Assembly (NCBI GenBank): GCA_910578475.1
Contig: CAJTRK010000006.1
Coordinates: forward strand, 73,936 to 137,935
Direction of reading: 5' to 3'
DNA from: an uncultured Lachnospiraceae bacterium
GTDB taxonomy: Bacteria > Bacillota > Clostridia > Lachnospirales > Lachnospiraceae
DNA: 64,000 nt
Position 1 is the first letter of the stretch, and each line of letters opens with the position of its first letter. This document shows positions 16,723-25,734 of the stretch, piece after piece. The notes below the pieces were generated by a model that was given only the letters and a program-made list of their open reading frames with translations, made no database searches and was not told the origin of the DNA. The position numbers and the translations under genes were made by a program.

Positions 16723-17763
16723 ATGAATCAGGATACAGAAAAGAAAACCACCGTTCCGGAAGCGAAACCGCAGAAAACACCCGCTCCCAAAAAAGACGGC
16801 CACAAGCCGCCCCTTCGCATTAATCTTCACATCGTATTTTTATCGCTTATCATTATCACGGTCGCCGTCATCGCTTTCAAGCTCTATAAATGGAACAAAG
16901 GCGTTCCCTCCGACTATGACCCGAACTTCCAGACCGATGCGTTTGATGTGGAAGTATTGGACAGCATTATTCCGCTCGCGCCCGATAAGCTGGAAGGCCA
17001 TGAAGACGACGGCGTCACGACGATACTCTGTCTGGGCAACGACCCGTTTTCCTTAAACCGGGAAGAAGCGCACGGACTCGCGAACCAGATTGCGGCCAAA
17101 TCCGGCGCAACGGTCTATAACGGTTCCTTTACGGGTTCCACCATAAGCGCGGCTCATCCGTCTTACAACGACGGGTACTGGATGGATGCGCTCAGTTTAT
17201 CTTATCTGGCAAAGGGACTTTGCACCGGCGACTTTGAGCAGATTCTGGCGGCCGCTTATTACAGCTATGACCCGGATTTTGTCCCGACCGTGGAAATGCT
17301 TCAGAATCTCGATATGAACAGCGTTGATATTATCTGCATTATGTACGACGGCATTGATTATATCCAGAAAAGACCGAGCGACGACCCGAATGACCCCCAT
17401 TCCATCGTTGCCTATACCGGCGCCCTGCGCACCGCCATTGAAGCCTTTCAGGAAACCTATCCTTTTATCAGGATTGTTGTGATGTCCCACACCTTCTGCC
17501 ACAGCATCAGCGAAGAGGGTAATTTCCAGAACGGCGACCGCACCGATTTGGGAAACGGCACGCTGAGCCACTATCTGCAGAAAGAACTGGATGTCACAAG
17601 CGACTGCGGCGTTTCCTGGATAGACAATTTCTATGGTTCCATCAACGAAGATAATTATCTGAATTATATGACGGACTATATCCACTTTAACGCAGAAGGG
17701 CAGGAGCTTCTGGCACGTCGCTTCGTAGAATGTATCTTTCCCGACAAAGCGGAGGCCAAATAG
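16723..17763 (+). CDS. Membrane-anchored SGNH-like protein with altered catalytic motif (346 aa)
   Basis: The ATG at 16723 follows TGGAGG at ideal spacing. A short Lys/Pro-rich cytoplasmic tail precedes one membrane helix (about residues 37-55); the rest is extracellular. The SGNH fold is suggested by LCLGNDPFS where block I (GDSx) is expected, by MYDGIDY near block III, and by DYIHFNAEGQ, the block V Asp-x-x-His motif. The usual nucleophilic Ser position reads GND rather than GDS, so hydrolase activity is uncertain. Related SGNH proteins de-acylate or help acylate surface glycans. It converges with the SGNH/MBOAT pair downstream. Confidence 0.85.
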   Translation: MNQDTEKKTTVPEAKPQKTPAPKKDGHKPPLRINLHIVFLSLIIITVAVIAFKLYKWNKGVPSDYDPNFQTDAFDVEVLDSIIPLAPDKLEGHEDDGVTTILCLGNDPFSLNREEAHGLANQIAAKSGATVYNGSFTGSTISAAHPSYNDGYWMDALSLSYLAKGLCTGDFEQILAAAYYSYDPDFVPTVEMLQNLDMNSVDIICIMYDGIDYIQKRPSDDPNDPHSIVAYTGALRTAIEAFQETYPFIRIVVMSHTFCHSISEEGNFQNGDRTDLGNGTLSHYLQKELDVTSDCGVSWIDNFYGSINEDNYLNYMTDYIHFNAEGQELLARRFVECIFPDKAEAK

Positions 17764-17785
17764 CGCGCTTCTTCTTAACCCGCAC

Positions 17786-18841
17786 TTAATACGCTATGGA
17801 AAATAATTCTTCAAAATCAAACTTTTCAATGAGCAGGCGCATATCCGTGAGCGCCTGCTTCATTTCTTCCGGGGAAGATATCTCACAACTCCCGTCCGCA
17901 AAACATTGTGTCATATAATGATTGATATCCTTGTGATAATGGCTGTAATCCGCATAGTTATTCAAATCCGTTACAATCCACTCCTGATTCGGAAAAAAGA
18001 AGACCCGCACATTCTCATAAGGAAGCAGTCTGTCCGCAATATACTGATACTCGGCCATCGTCGCTTCCAGATGATTCTCACAGATGACATCATTCCAGTA
18101 CAAAATGCTGTACGGCGGGAAAAAAATATAAAATGTCGTGTCCGGATTTTGTTCGATATAAGGGCAGATATTGACATCCAGGTTCCTCTCCACACTCTCC
18201 AGATACGCCGCAGAGGGCGTTTCCGTCTCTACCCTTTCCGGCTGCTCATAATTGTGCATGACCCATTGAATATTATAATACTCATCCGTCCACCAGCTTT
18301 GATAAACCGTTGCAAGGTCCGTTTTATCCGGGTCGGCTGCCTGCCGGAAAATATAATTCAGCACTACGTCCTTGTTGAGCAGATAATAGATATCATTGAA
18401 ATAATTATCATCATACAGATATTCCGGAATCGGATATTTTGTCTCTTCTACGCCGCCCGTATAAGTCATCACATCAATGCCGAGAAATACCGCTTTTACC
18501 GCATTATCGCTTTCGAAAATGATTTCCATGATATTTGACTGGTCTTTCGGATAGGCGCCGCTGTAATTCAGTTTTATAGTTTGAAGCCCCATTTCTTCCT
18601 GAAACCAGTTCGTATTGAAATTCACCGTCATGGAAGAACCGAGAATCACACTGTCATACTCCATATGCCTGGCCATCCCTGGATTCTGGCTCAGCTGATT
18701 ATCCACCAGATACGGAAAATTCTCAAGGGGCGCATGATAGTGAAAAAAAGGGTCCACATAAACGACAAGCCCCAGGATGCCGAAAAGCATTATAATAACA
18801 CTTGATATTGAAATAAGCATGAATTTTTTATACCCGCTCAA
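17786..18841 (-). CDS. SGNH-like partner of MBOAT acyltransferase (351 aa)
   Basis: The start is taken as TTG at 18841 because AAAGGAGG lies 6 bp before it. One N-terminal membrane helix (about residues 8-30) anchors an extracytoplasmic domain. YDSVILGSSMT carries the SGNH nucleophile motif GSSM, and DYSHYHKDIN near residue 310 carries the D-x-x-H pair, as in AlgJ/AlgX/DltD-type proteins. It follows the MBOAT gene (18907-20388) by 65 bp in the same direction. Such pairs pass acyl groups, often acetyl, across the membrane to an exopolysaccharide. The acceptor is presumably the local glycan, which is inference. Confidence 0.88.
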   Translation of the reverse strand: MSGYKKFMLISISSVIIMLFGILGLVVYVDPFFHYHAPLENFPYLVDNQLSQNPGMARHMEYDSVILGSSMTVNFNTNWFQEEMGLQTIKLNYSGAYPKDQSNIMEIIFESDNAVKAVFLGIDVMTYTGGVEETKYPIPEYLYDDNYFNDIYYLLNKDVVLNYIFRQAADPDKTDLATVYQSWWTDEYYNIQWVMHNYEQPERVETETPSAAYLESVERNLDVNICPYIEQNPDTTFYIFFPPYSILYWNDVICENHLEATMAEYQYIADRLLPYENVRVFFFPNQEWIVTDLNNYADYSHYHKDINHYMTQCFADGSCEISSPEEMKQALTDMRLLIEKFDFEELFSIAY

Positions 18842-18906
18842 AGCTGCACCTCCTTTGCGTTCCGGACAGCCCGCGCTTATCTCCGCGGGCAGAAACAAAA
18901 TTGCCG

Positions 18907-20388
18907 TCAGAAGTTAAAATACAGGAATACGCTGACCCGTGAAAAGGATAATACGCACCATACAAAAACCGCACCGAGCGCTACTGCGGAAACCGCCTTC
19001 CCCTTCATCCGGTCCGCGCTCTGCTCCGCATTTGGGCCGGATACCGCCAGCAAAAAGCCGGCCGTCAGCATAAAGAACATCAGCAGATACCGGCTGTATG
19101 CAAAACGGTCCAAACGACACACTTTTAGAATATACCATAACTCGTCCAGCTGAAAGCATTCCGCCAGTTCGAAAGAAAGTTTCCCCACATTACCCTTTAA
19201 TGCCGTCAACAGCATGGTATTTGCCTGTGCGACATCCGCCGCGCGGAAATAGACCCATGCAACGGAAACATACAGGAACAACGCAATTTTTGACACAAAT
19301 GTCATAATCTTTTGTCCCAGAAAACAAAGCGGCTTCCGGCATTGCGCCTTTTTATCCAGATACCATCTCGTAAGCACATATAAAACGCCGTGCATCATTC
19401 CCCATACGATAAAATTCCAGCCCGCGCCGTGCCAGAACCCGCTTAAAAAGAAGACAATCAGGAAATTCAGATACATCCTTCCCCTTCCTCTGCGGTTCCC
19501 GCCAAGCGGTATATAGACATACGAAGTGAAAAACCTGTTCAGCGTAATATGCCATCGTTTCCAGAAATCTACGATATTAACCGCCTGATAGGGAGAACGG
19601 AAGTTGACGGGAATCTCAAGCCCAAGCATTTTCCCGATTCCCCGCGCCATATCGCAGTATCCGCTGAAATCGAAATAAAGCTGCAGGGAATAGGCCAGAA
19701 TCACCACAAGCGCATCCCATCTTCCAAGAAGCGCAATATTCGTATAACCATAGCTCACTCCCGCGCCGAGCGTGTCCGCCAGAATGACTTTTTTGAAAAG
19801 GCCCATTACAAACAGCGCATAACCTTTGGCAAATTGCTCCCAGTCAAACCGCTTCTCTCCCATCCGGGAAAACTGAGGCAGCATTTCCGCCTGTGTTACA
19901 ATCGGCCCTGCAATCAATTGCGGAAAAAAAGCCACAAACAGGGCATAGGGAAGCAGACCGCAGTCCTTTACTTCTCCCCGGTAAGTGTCCACAATAAACC
20001 CTATCTGCTGAAATGTGAAAAAACTGATACCGAGCGGAAGCAGCACATGCCGTAATGCAAAAGACGCGCCCGTAAGCGCATTGATATTTTCCACAAAAAA
20101 ATCAAAATATTTGAAATAAAAAAGAACGCCAAGATTGACCGCGATTGCGCAAAAAAGCAGTTTTCGCGAAGCCTTTTGGGACAACAGCCTGTGAAAACAA
20201 TAATTCACGGCGATGCTGAACAGCATAATCAGGAGATAATTCACCTGAAAATAACCATAGAACCAGAAGGACATCATGAGCAGAAAAAACTGTGCCGCCC
20301 GTTTTCTGTTCCGGCGAATCAGGCCGTAATACCCAACGAGACACAAAGGGAAAAACAGGAAAATAAAAACATAAGAATTAAATAGCAT
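18907..20388 (-). CDS. MBOAT family O-acyltransferase (first of three)
   Basis: A 493-residue polytopic membrane protein starting MLFNSYVFIFLFFPL, as AlgI-type MBOATs do. LPLGISFFTFQQIGFIVD, the RWHITLN region and the catalytic His motif FLSGFWHGAGWNFIVWG are present, with a second conserved His in MMHGVLY. It moves an acyl group from a cytoplasmic donor to an extracytoplasmic partner. The partner is probably the SGNH protein encoded just downstream. A GGAG box precedes the ATG. Confidence 0.95.
   Translation of the reverse strand: MLFNSYVFIFLFFPLCLVGYYGLIRRNRKRAAQFFLLMMSFWFYGYFQVNYLLIMLFSIAVNYCFHRLLSQKASRKLLFCAIAVNLGVLFYFKYFDFFVENINALTGASFALRHVLLPLGISFFTFQQIGFIVDTYRGEVKDCGLLPYALFVAFFPQLIAGPIVTQAEMLPQFSRMGEKRFDWEQFAKGYALFVMGLFKKVILADTLGAGVSYGYTNIALLGRWDALVVILAYSLQLYFDFSGYCDMARGIGKMLGLEIPVNFRSPYQAVNIVDFWKRWHITLNRFFTSYVYIPLGGNRRGRGRMYLNFLIVFFLSGFWHGAGWNFIVWGMMHGVLYVLTRWYLDKKAQCRKPLCFLGQKIMTFVSKIALFLYVSVAWVYFRAADVAQANTMLLTALKGNVGKLSFELAECFQLDELWYILKVCRLDRFAYSRYLLMFFMLTAGFLLAVSGPNAEQSADRMKGKAVSAVALGAVFVWCVLSFSRVSVFLYFNF
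19291..19304. repeat. TGACA-N4-TGTCA palindrome, copy in MBOAT gene
   Basis: Exact copy TGACACAAATGTCA within the coding region. Confidence 0.6.
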
Positions 20389-20409
20389 TTTTTATCCTTG
20401 CTCCTCCCG

Positions 20410-21180
20410 TCATTCGGTTCCCAATTGGGTATCCCGATAAATCAGATAAGTGTCTGTCTGCGCATAGAGTTCGAATCCATGCTCCGTAATCGGTTCCTGC
20501 AGTTCTCTTTCTTTTTTCAGAACGACATAATGGCAGCCGTATTCCCGCGTCAATTCCACAAAAGACGCCGTCTGGATGATTTCCGCCTCTTCCATCGCCT
20601 CATACATATCGTTATAATAATCCCACCGGGCAATCAGCATTTCCCGGCCATACGGCATATTGATATTCGTTGAATACTGCCGGATATAATAAATCAGGTC
20701 GGCCGGAACGAGGGCCATCACCCGTCCTTCCTCCGGCTCCAGCAGTTTGGCCACCTCTACCGCTTCTTCCGGCAGGTGATACCAGTTCTGCGCCTTCGTA
20801 ATATATTCGCTGCGATACACAAAGCTGCCGCACAGCACAATAGCGGCACACATCACGACCAATCCCGTTTTCCGATACCTTCCGGATAATTTCACCGCTC
20901 CATAAGCGCTGACAAGGCTCATCTGCAGCAGCCAAAGCAGACGGTAATAAGTTTCCGCGTCGTTTAACAGCCTGACAAATACCTTGCGGAAAAGGGGAAC
21001 GAAAAAACATACCAACAGTAACAGCGGCGCATAAACAAGGATTGCGCGAATCCGCCTGTTCTTTTCCGCCAGCAATAAATAAAACAGAAAAAACAGATAG
21101 ATGACAAATAAAAATTTGTATTGATGAAATCCGACGTAGTTTTTGAAAATGACTACGCTTTCCAAAAAAATGCCCCACAT
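20410..21180 (-). CDS. Membrane protein with C-terminal soluble domain, downstream partner of DUF6077-like gene
   Basis: 256 residues. About three hydrophobic segments lie in the first 125 residues. The last ~130 residues are soluble, with PEEAVEVAKLLEPEEGRVMALVPADL and CHYVVLKKE, resembling the extracytoplasmic end of GT-C/YfhO-like proteins. It begins 17 bp after the stop of the gene above, in another frame, with an AGGGG box. The two may be halves of what is a single protein elsewhere. A stop lies just upstream in its own frame, so the present genes are separate. Function unknown; surface-glycan work is likely from context. Confidence 0.8.
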   Translation of the reverse strand: MWGIFLESVVIFKNYVGFHQYKFLFVIYLFFLFYLLLAEKNRRIRAILVYAPLLLLVCFFVPLFRKVFVRLLNDAETYYRLLWLLQMSLVSAYGAVKLSGRYRKTGLVVMCAAIVLCGSFVYRSEYITKAQNWYHLPEEAVEVAKLLEPEEGRVMALVPADLIYYIRQYSTNINMPYGREMLIARWDYYNDMYEAMEEAEIIQTASFVELTREYGCHYVVLKKERELQEPITEHGFELYAQTDTYLIYRDTQLGTE

Positions 21181-21186
21181 ATTTTA

Positions 21187-21200
21187 CGACACCCCTGTCA
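21187..21200. repeat. One-mismatch TGACA-N4-TGTCA palindrome at a stop codon
   Basis: CGACACCCCTGTCA. Its last three bases are the complement of the TGA stop of the gene at 21198-22295, as in the exact copies at 29493 and 32410. Confidence 0.45.
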
Positions 21201-22295
21201 TTTCAACATTAAATACACCAAAACATAAACCACATTGGGAATACAGGTAAGACCGAGTTTTACCGGTATTCTCACATCCCGCTCCACGAACATCAGACAG
21301 AATGCCGCAGCCGCCAGAAGAATTGCCAGTAAAAAGACCGCAATCGAACTGCATACGCCTGCCGTCATATTCAGGCAGACGAGCATGAACCATATTCCCG
21401 CGTTCTGTTTTTCCCTTTTCTTTTCTCCGGCATAAAGCCAGAGCAGCAGCAGAAAAAGCATCGGTATGACAAAACTGCCTGCCACCGCTTTTCCCTGCCA
21501 TGTTCTCGTCAGAAAAAAGGTCTCGTTCGTATAAATCGACACATTGCCGAACATCTGAAACATGCCCATAATTATCATAAAAACAGGCACATTTTCCCTG
21601 CGGGAAGCAAAAAGGACTTTGGCAATTTCATAATATACAAGATAACTGAGCGGTATCAGTACAAGCGGCATGACAACATGCGCCACGATAGTCGCGTGCA
21701 CATCCGCTTTCACCGCCACAAACGCGAGCCACATCGGAAAAACTGCCAGCGCGTGCCGGACATCCAACGGCGAAGACCTTCCGGTATAAGGAAGATTTTT
21801 GTACATCCCGCCATTTTGCTGCGCCATCAAAGACTGTACCACATAATACGCATCATCGCCGTCAAACGAAGCCCTCGTCACCGACATATATAGCTGAAAA
21901 CCAACGAGCGCCAGAAAAATCAGCCATTCGACTTTCACTTCCGGCCTCACTTTATGCCTTACAAGGTCCGAAAGCAGCACCGGTCTGACTTCTTCTCTCC
22001 GCCGTTTCTCCCGCACATACCAAAGCAGAATCCCGGCCGCGGAAAGCAAAATTGCCGCCGCCATAAACCATCTCAACACAAACAGGAAATTATCATATTG
22101 AATCAGAATAACCGCCGGAACCGCGATGATTTCAAAAACCGACCACATCAACAGATAACCCGCCAGAAAGATGACACCCGGATTTCTCTTAGTATCATCC
22201 CCATTCCGCTCTTCCGGCAAAAAATAAGCCGGAATCTGCCCGATACAAAACGGGACCGCCACAAGCCAGAATATGAAATTGATAATCTGCATCAT
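21198..22295 (-). CDS. DUF6077-like polytopic membrane protein (365 aa)
   Basis: About nine to ten hydrophobic segments. The loop motif ASFDGDDAYYVVQSLMAQQ contains acidic residues after a helix, as in the first extracellular loop of GT-C glycosyltransferases. I match it to the DUF6077 type from memory, with moderate confidence. AAAGGCGGG precedes the ATG. It heads a minus-strand unit with the 256-aa partner, the MBOAT and the SGNH gene. The long structured element at 22423-22619 lies about 130 bp upstream in sense orientation. Confidence 0.82.
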   Translation of the reverse strand: MMQIINFIFWLVAVPFCIGQIPAYFLPEERNGDDTKRNPGVIFLAGYLLMWSVFEIIAVPAVILIQYDNFLFVLRWFMAAAILLSAAGILLWYVREKRRREEVRPVLLSDLVRHKVRPEVKVEWLIFLALVGFQLYMSVTRASFDGDDAYYVVQSLMAQQNGGMYKNLPYTGRSSPLDVRHALAVFPMWLAFVAVKADVHATIVAHVVMPLVLIPLSYLVYYEIAKVLFASRRENVPVFMIIMGMFQMFGNVSIYTNETFFLTRTWQGKAVAGSFVIPMLFLLLLWLYAGEKKREKQNAGIWFMLVCLNMTAGVCSSIAVFLLAILLAAAAFCLMFVERDVRIPVKLGLTCIPNVVYVLVYLMLK

Positions 22296-22422
22296 TTGAA
22301 ATCCCGCCTTTCTTTTCTTATTTTTCCTTCTTATTTTTTCCCGATTTTATTCTGATATTTTAGTTTACCGCAAATTAGAAAAGATGTCCAGACGCAGTTG
22401 CGGGGGCATGAAAGGTATGGAA

Positions 22423-22619
22423 AAAGGAAAAAACAGGCATCGGGGCGCCGGGGAACAGCATGGTTCTCTTTGGAGGCACGCTCCCGCTCCGCGAAAAGCT
22501 GTAGCGGTACTAGGTTCAAAAGCCGCAAGCGCCTTTTTTACCAAGTACCGACGCTTTTCCAGGGCCTCCGCCAGAGAACCATGCTGTTCCCCGGCGCCCC
22601 GATGCCTGTTCTTTCCTTT
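22423..22619 (-). ncRNA. Structured element C with 47-bp arms
   Basis: Arms 22423-22469 and 22573-22619 are inverted copies, 46 of 47 bases matching, with the inner 38 bp perfect. The 103-nt centre on the minus strand is about 75% identical to the centre of the element at 26425-26598. Paired bases differ between the two in compensating ways: GGAGGC/GCCTCC here, ACAGGC/GCCTGT there; and GGAAAAGC/GCTTTTC here, TGAAAAAC/GTTTTTCA there. The minus-strand orientation places it in sense in front of the gene at 21198-22295. It codes for nothing recognisable, and no transposase or target duplication is seen. An RNA or single-strand DNA function is inferred from the covariation. Confidence 0.6.
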
Positions 22620-22659
22620 GTACTGCTGCCAAAGAATCTGCTGAAAAATTCTTCAATAG

Positions 22660-22688
22660 TTGAAAAATATGCCAAATGCGGATATACT
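22660..22688 (+). promoter_or_regulatory. Sigma-A promoter of the CotH operon
   Basis: TTGAAA (22660-22665), a 17-bp spacer and TATACT (22683-22688), about 70 bp before the ATG at 22759. Confidence 0.6.
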
Positions 22689-22758
22689 TCTAATGAGACC
22701 GGCAACAGCCGTTTTTTGCAAAAACAGTTACAATCATGAATGGAACGGGCTTTTGTAT

Positions 22759-24726
22759 ATGATAATAGATTACAGGAAACTGAAAAAAATAAGATGGCTG
22801 TTCATCATCGCGCTGACCGTCGTTCCTCTGTTTGTTCTCCCGAAGCTGTTTGCGGATATGAAGATTTATAATCTGCTCAGGAAAAACATTATTGACACTT
22901 GTGTCACATTTATTTATGCGGATGAACGACAGGTAAAATGTTATAATGAGAACCCGGATAACCCGGAAAGTATGAGTTATGTTTTTCTGCCGTCTTACGC
23001 GGACGTGAATCATATCGGCCTGGAAACGATTGCGGAACGGGTGGATTTTACCGGGGGCGCGGAAACGATAACGGTAAGCTCCGAAGAATCCGTTACCTGC
23101 GGTTTTGAAACTGGGATTCCTTACCGGATGCACGTTTATAACGCTTCCGGAACCGAAATCGGCGCACGGAACGTTACCTTTTTAAAATCGGAAGGTTTAC
23201 CGGTCATGTACGTCAATACCAGAACCGGCAGCATGGAAAAGCTCGATGCCGACAAAACCTATAAGGAAAAAGCCTCTATCGAATTTCTGAATCAGGAAGG
23301 CGAACTGGTTTTTGCGGACGACATCCGCAGCATTTCCGGCAGAGGCAACCAGACCTTTACTTATGAAAAAAAATCCTATCAGCTGAATTTGAGCGTTCCG
23401 GTGGATTTTATGGACATGGGCACGTCCGATACATGGATTCTGCTCTGCAATGTATACGACCCGGCCTATATCCGCAACAAACTGACTTATGAGATGGCTT
23501 TGCAGGCCGGAATGCCCGGAAGTCCCAAATCGGAATATATCGATGTGTACTTTAACGGCATTTACGCAGGCATGTATCAGTTATGCGAAAAAGTGGAAAT
23601 CGGAGAAAACCGTCTGGAAATCGCCGATTTGGAAATGCAGAACCGCGCTTTGAACGGTGAAGTCCTGGATTATGCGGACACCTTCGACAACGGGCAGGGC
23701 AAAGGCGTCCGGCTTGCCAGAAATCCGGAAGACATCACGGGCGGCTATCTGATAGAACATGACTACGGAGAAAAGTTCCATGAAGTGTCAAGCGGCTTCA
23801 TAACCGATACGGGAGAGCATTTTGCGCTGAAAAATCCGAGTCACGCTTCCGAAGCGGAAATCGCCTATATCAGCGGCCGGATGCAGGAAATCGAAGACGC
23901 CATCAAAGCGGAAGACGGTTATAACCCGGTCACCGGAAAATATTATACGGAATATATTGACCTGGAATCCTGGGCCGACAAATATCTCGTGGAAGAAATT
24001 ACCCGCAACAACGGAGGCGGCAGCACCAGTTCCTATTTTTACAAACCGCAGGACGAACTCAGCGACAAAGTCTTCGGCGGCCCCGTCTGGGATTACGATA
24101 AAGGATTCGGCAATGCCAGCGGTTATAATAAAAACACGCAGGACCTTGCTTTTCTCACGCTTCACATGGATTATACGAGCTGGTTCTACTATCTGTATCA
24201 GCATGAAGATTTTGTGGAAATGGTCAAAAAAGAATACCGGGAAAAATTTTCCGATTATCTGACCGTGATGGCGGACGAAAAAGCAGACGAATATCTGGCG
24301 CAGATAGAAGCTTCCGCCGTTTTGGACCAGGCCCGCTTCGGCCATGTATACCGGACGCTTGACGAAAATCAGAAGATTCCTTTTGACACAGAAAATTATA
24401 AACTGCATGCTCAAAACGTCAAACAATTTATCCGGGAACGGAAAGCTTTTCTGGATAAAGTCTGGCTGGAAGACGCAGAAATTTGTATGGTGCATTTTCA
24501 GGATGCCGATGGAAACGGAAACCGCTGTATCGGCGTAATTTCCGGCGAATGTATCGAAATGCTCCCTTCCGAATCACAAATGGGAATGCAGCTTGCCGGC
24601 TGGCAAATCGAGGGAACGGAAACATTCCTGACAACGGAAATGCCGATTACGGAAGAAATAACGGTAAAAGCCGTATGGGAACCGGCTCCCGTACAGGAGG
24701 CGGATGCCCCGGCAGACGCCCCGTAA
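22759..24726 (+). CDS. CotH-family kinase with membrane anchor (655 aa)
   Basis: The ATG at 22759 is chosen because it directly precedes a positively charged tail and a membrane helix (about residues 10-28). An Ig-like region is followed by the CotH kinase domain (about residues 165-560): GRGNQTFTYEKKSYQL, KSEYIDVYFNGIYAGMYQLCEKVE and GGPVWDYDKGFGNAS, whose acidic cluster is the probable metal site. A C-terminal piece with QLAGWQIEGTETFL and EEITVKAVWE looks like a Listeria-Bacteroides/InlB B-type repeat. CotH proteins are atypical protein kinases; here the domain would act outside the cell. It is followed by VTC and DUF4956 genes, a recurrent trio. Confidence 0.92.
   Translation: MIIDYRKLKKIRWLFIIALTVVPLFVLPKLFADMKIYNLLRKNIIDTCVTFIYADERQVKCYNENPDNPESMSYVFLPSYADVNHIGLETIAERVDFTGGAETITVSSEESVTCGFETGIPYRMHVYNASGTEIGARNVTFLKSEGLPVMYVNTRTGSMEKLDADKTYKEKASIEFLNQEGELVFADDIRSISGRGNQTFTYEKKSYQLNLSVPVDFMDMGTSDTWILLCNVYDPAYIRNKLTYEMALQAGMPGSPKSEYIDVYFNGIYAGMYQLCEKVEIGENRLEIADLEMQNRALNGEVLDYADTFDNGQGKGVRLARNPEDITGGYLIEHDYGEKFHEVSSGFITDTGEHFALKNPSHASEAEIAYISGRMQEIEDAIKAEDGYNPVTGKYYTEYIDLESWADKYLVEEITRNNGGGSTSSYFYKPQDELSDKVFGGPVWDYDKGFGNASGYNKNTQDLAFLTLHMDYTSWFYYLYQHEDFVEMVKKEYREKFSDYLTVMADEKADEYLAQIEASAVLDQARFGHVYRTLDENQKIPFDTENYKLHAQNVKQFIRERKAFLDKVWLEDAEICMVHFQDADGNGNRCIGVISGECIEMLPSESQMGMQLAGWQIEGTETFLTTEMPITEEITVKAVWEPAPVQEADAPADAP
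22893..22906. repeat. TGACA-N4-TGTCA palindrome, copy near the CotH gene start
   Basis: Exact copy TGACACTTGTGTCA, about 135 bp inside the coding region. Confidence 0.6.
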
Positions 24727-24761
24727 AAATGGAAGGGGCTGACCTATACAGACAATGATAA

Positions 24762-24971
24762 TAGGTAATTGCGAAACTCTGTTTTCGAAGGTTCCCGTTG
24801 TACAAAACAGACAATCAGCGCAGGGCACGCTTTCGCTGCACTGTCGCTCGCAGCGGTGCATAAGACGCCAAAATACGGCGTCTAAACACCGGCGGCTCCC
24901 AAGCACCCTGCTTACGATTTGTCTGTTTCGCACAACTGCTATCTTGGAATCATACGTTTCGCAATTACCTA
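24762..24971 (+). ncRNA. Nested inverted-repeat element E before the VTC gene
   Basis: A perfect 16-bp outer stem (24762-24777 with 24956-24971, taggtaattgcgaaac) encloses further pairing: gttgt...aaacagaca with tgtctgttt...acaac, then gcaggg with ccctgc, and an inner hairpin agacgcc/ggcgtct. It fills the gap between the CotH and VTC genes. A reading frame that starts inside it and runs into the VTC gene is unlikely to be translated from there. No homologous copy is seen elsewhere in the window. Confidence 0.5.
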
Positions 24972-25006
24972 ACAATGACAACGCAGAAAGGAGCGCCGGT
25001 TTCAAA

Positions 25007-25714
25007 GTGGAAAACACAAGAAACGATAACGCCGAAAAATATCGGCATGAATTCAAATATCTGTGCACAGACGCACAGCTTGCCATATTGGAGGTCCGCC
25101 TGAGAGGGCTCATGAAAAAAGACGTTCACGCAGGCCAAAACGGACGCTATCTCATTAAAAGCCTGTATTTTGATGACATCAATGACCGTTGTTTTAACGA
25201 AAATGAAGACGGGACCGGGCCGAGAGAAAAGTACCGCATCCGCATCTATAATAATAACCCGGACAGAATCAGTCTGGAATGCAAACGAAAAGAAAACGAC
25301 AAAATCAACAAAAAAAGCTGTCTTTTGTCCAAAGAGCAGTATGACTGGCTCGTATACGGCCGGGCGGCCGGACCAGTCAATACCCTTCCGGAACTTGCCA
25401 AAAAGCTTTTCGTTCTGAAGATGTGCGATAAGATGGAGCCGAAAGTGATTGTCAGCTATGAAAGAATTCCTTATGTTTACCGAAACGGCAATGTCAGAGT
25501 TACTTTTGACCGCAATATCGCCTCTTCCTCCAGAATCGACGATTTTTTCCGGAAAAATGCCCTTGTCCGGCAGATTTTACCGTGCGGACGACAATTACTG
25601 GAAGTGAAATATGATGAATACCTTCCGGACCATATATATCATGCGCTTTCTCTGGCGAATATGCCGAGAATCGCCTTTTCCAAATATTATCTTTGCAGAA
25701 AATACCATACTTAA
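25007..25714 (+). CDS. VTC-domain (polyphosphate polymerase-like) protein (235 aa)
   Basis: The start is set at GTG 25007, 13 bp after AAAGGAG; the open frame extends upstream only through a structured repeat. VTC-domain motifs are clear: YRHEFKYLCT, RYLIKSLYFDD, REKYRIRIYN, ISLECKRK, VSYERIPYVY and LLEVKYDEYLPD. These basic and acidic residues line the tunnel that binds nucleotide and phosphate in yeast Vtc4. Bacterial members are annotated as polyphosphate polymerase domain proteins, with activity mostly untested. There is no membrane segment; the DUF4956 protein encoded 20 bp downstream may anchor it. Confidence 0.92.
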   Translation: MENTRNDNAEKYRHEFKYLCTDAQLAILEVRLRGLMKKDVHAGQNGRYLIKSLYFDDINDRCFNENEDGTGPREKYRIRIYNNNPDRISLECKRKENDKINKKSCLLSKEQYDWLVYGRAAGPVNTLPELAKKLFVLKMCDKMEPKVIVSYERIPYVYRNGNVRVTFDRNIASSSRIDDFFRKNALVRQILPCGRQLLEVKYDEYLPDHIYHALSLANMPRIAFSKYYLCRKYHT

Positions 25715-25734
25715 TCACAAAGGAGAAGAAAACA

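Larger units (their letters stand above)
22296..22758. other. Divergent intergenic region holding element C and the cotH promoter
   Basis: No gene is visible in this 463-bp region between the divergent DUF6077-like and CotH-like genes. It holds a 197-bp structured element (22423-22619) and a plus-strand promoter (22660-22688). Reading frames through it are side effects of the inverted repeat. Confidence 0.7.

Noticed and set aside
22423..22619. Inverted repeats as ends of an insertion sequence
   Set aside because: Only about 103 bp lie between the arms, no transposase is encoded, and no target-site duplication is visible. Covariation with the second copy argues for a structured element.
24755..25006. 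An 84-residue N-terminal extension of the VTC protein
   Set aside because: It translates the palindromic element, has no VTC similarity, and a ribosome binding site precedes the GTG at 25007.
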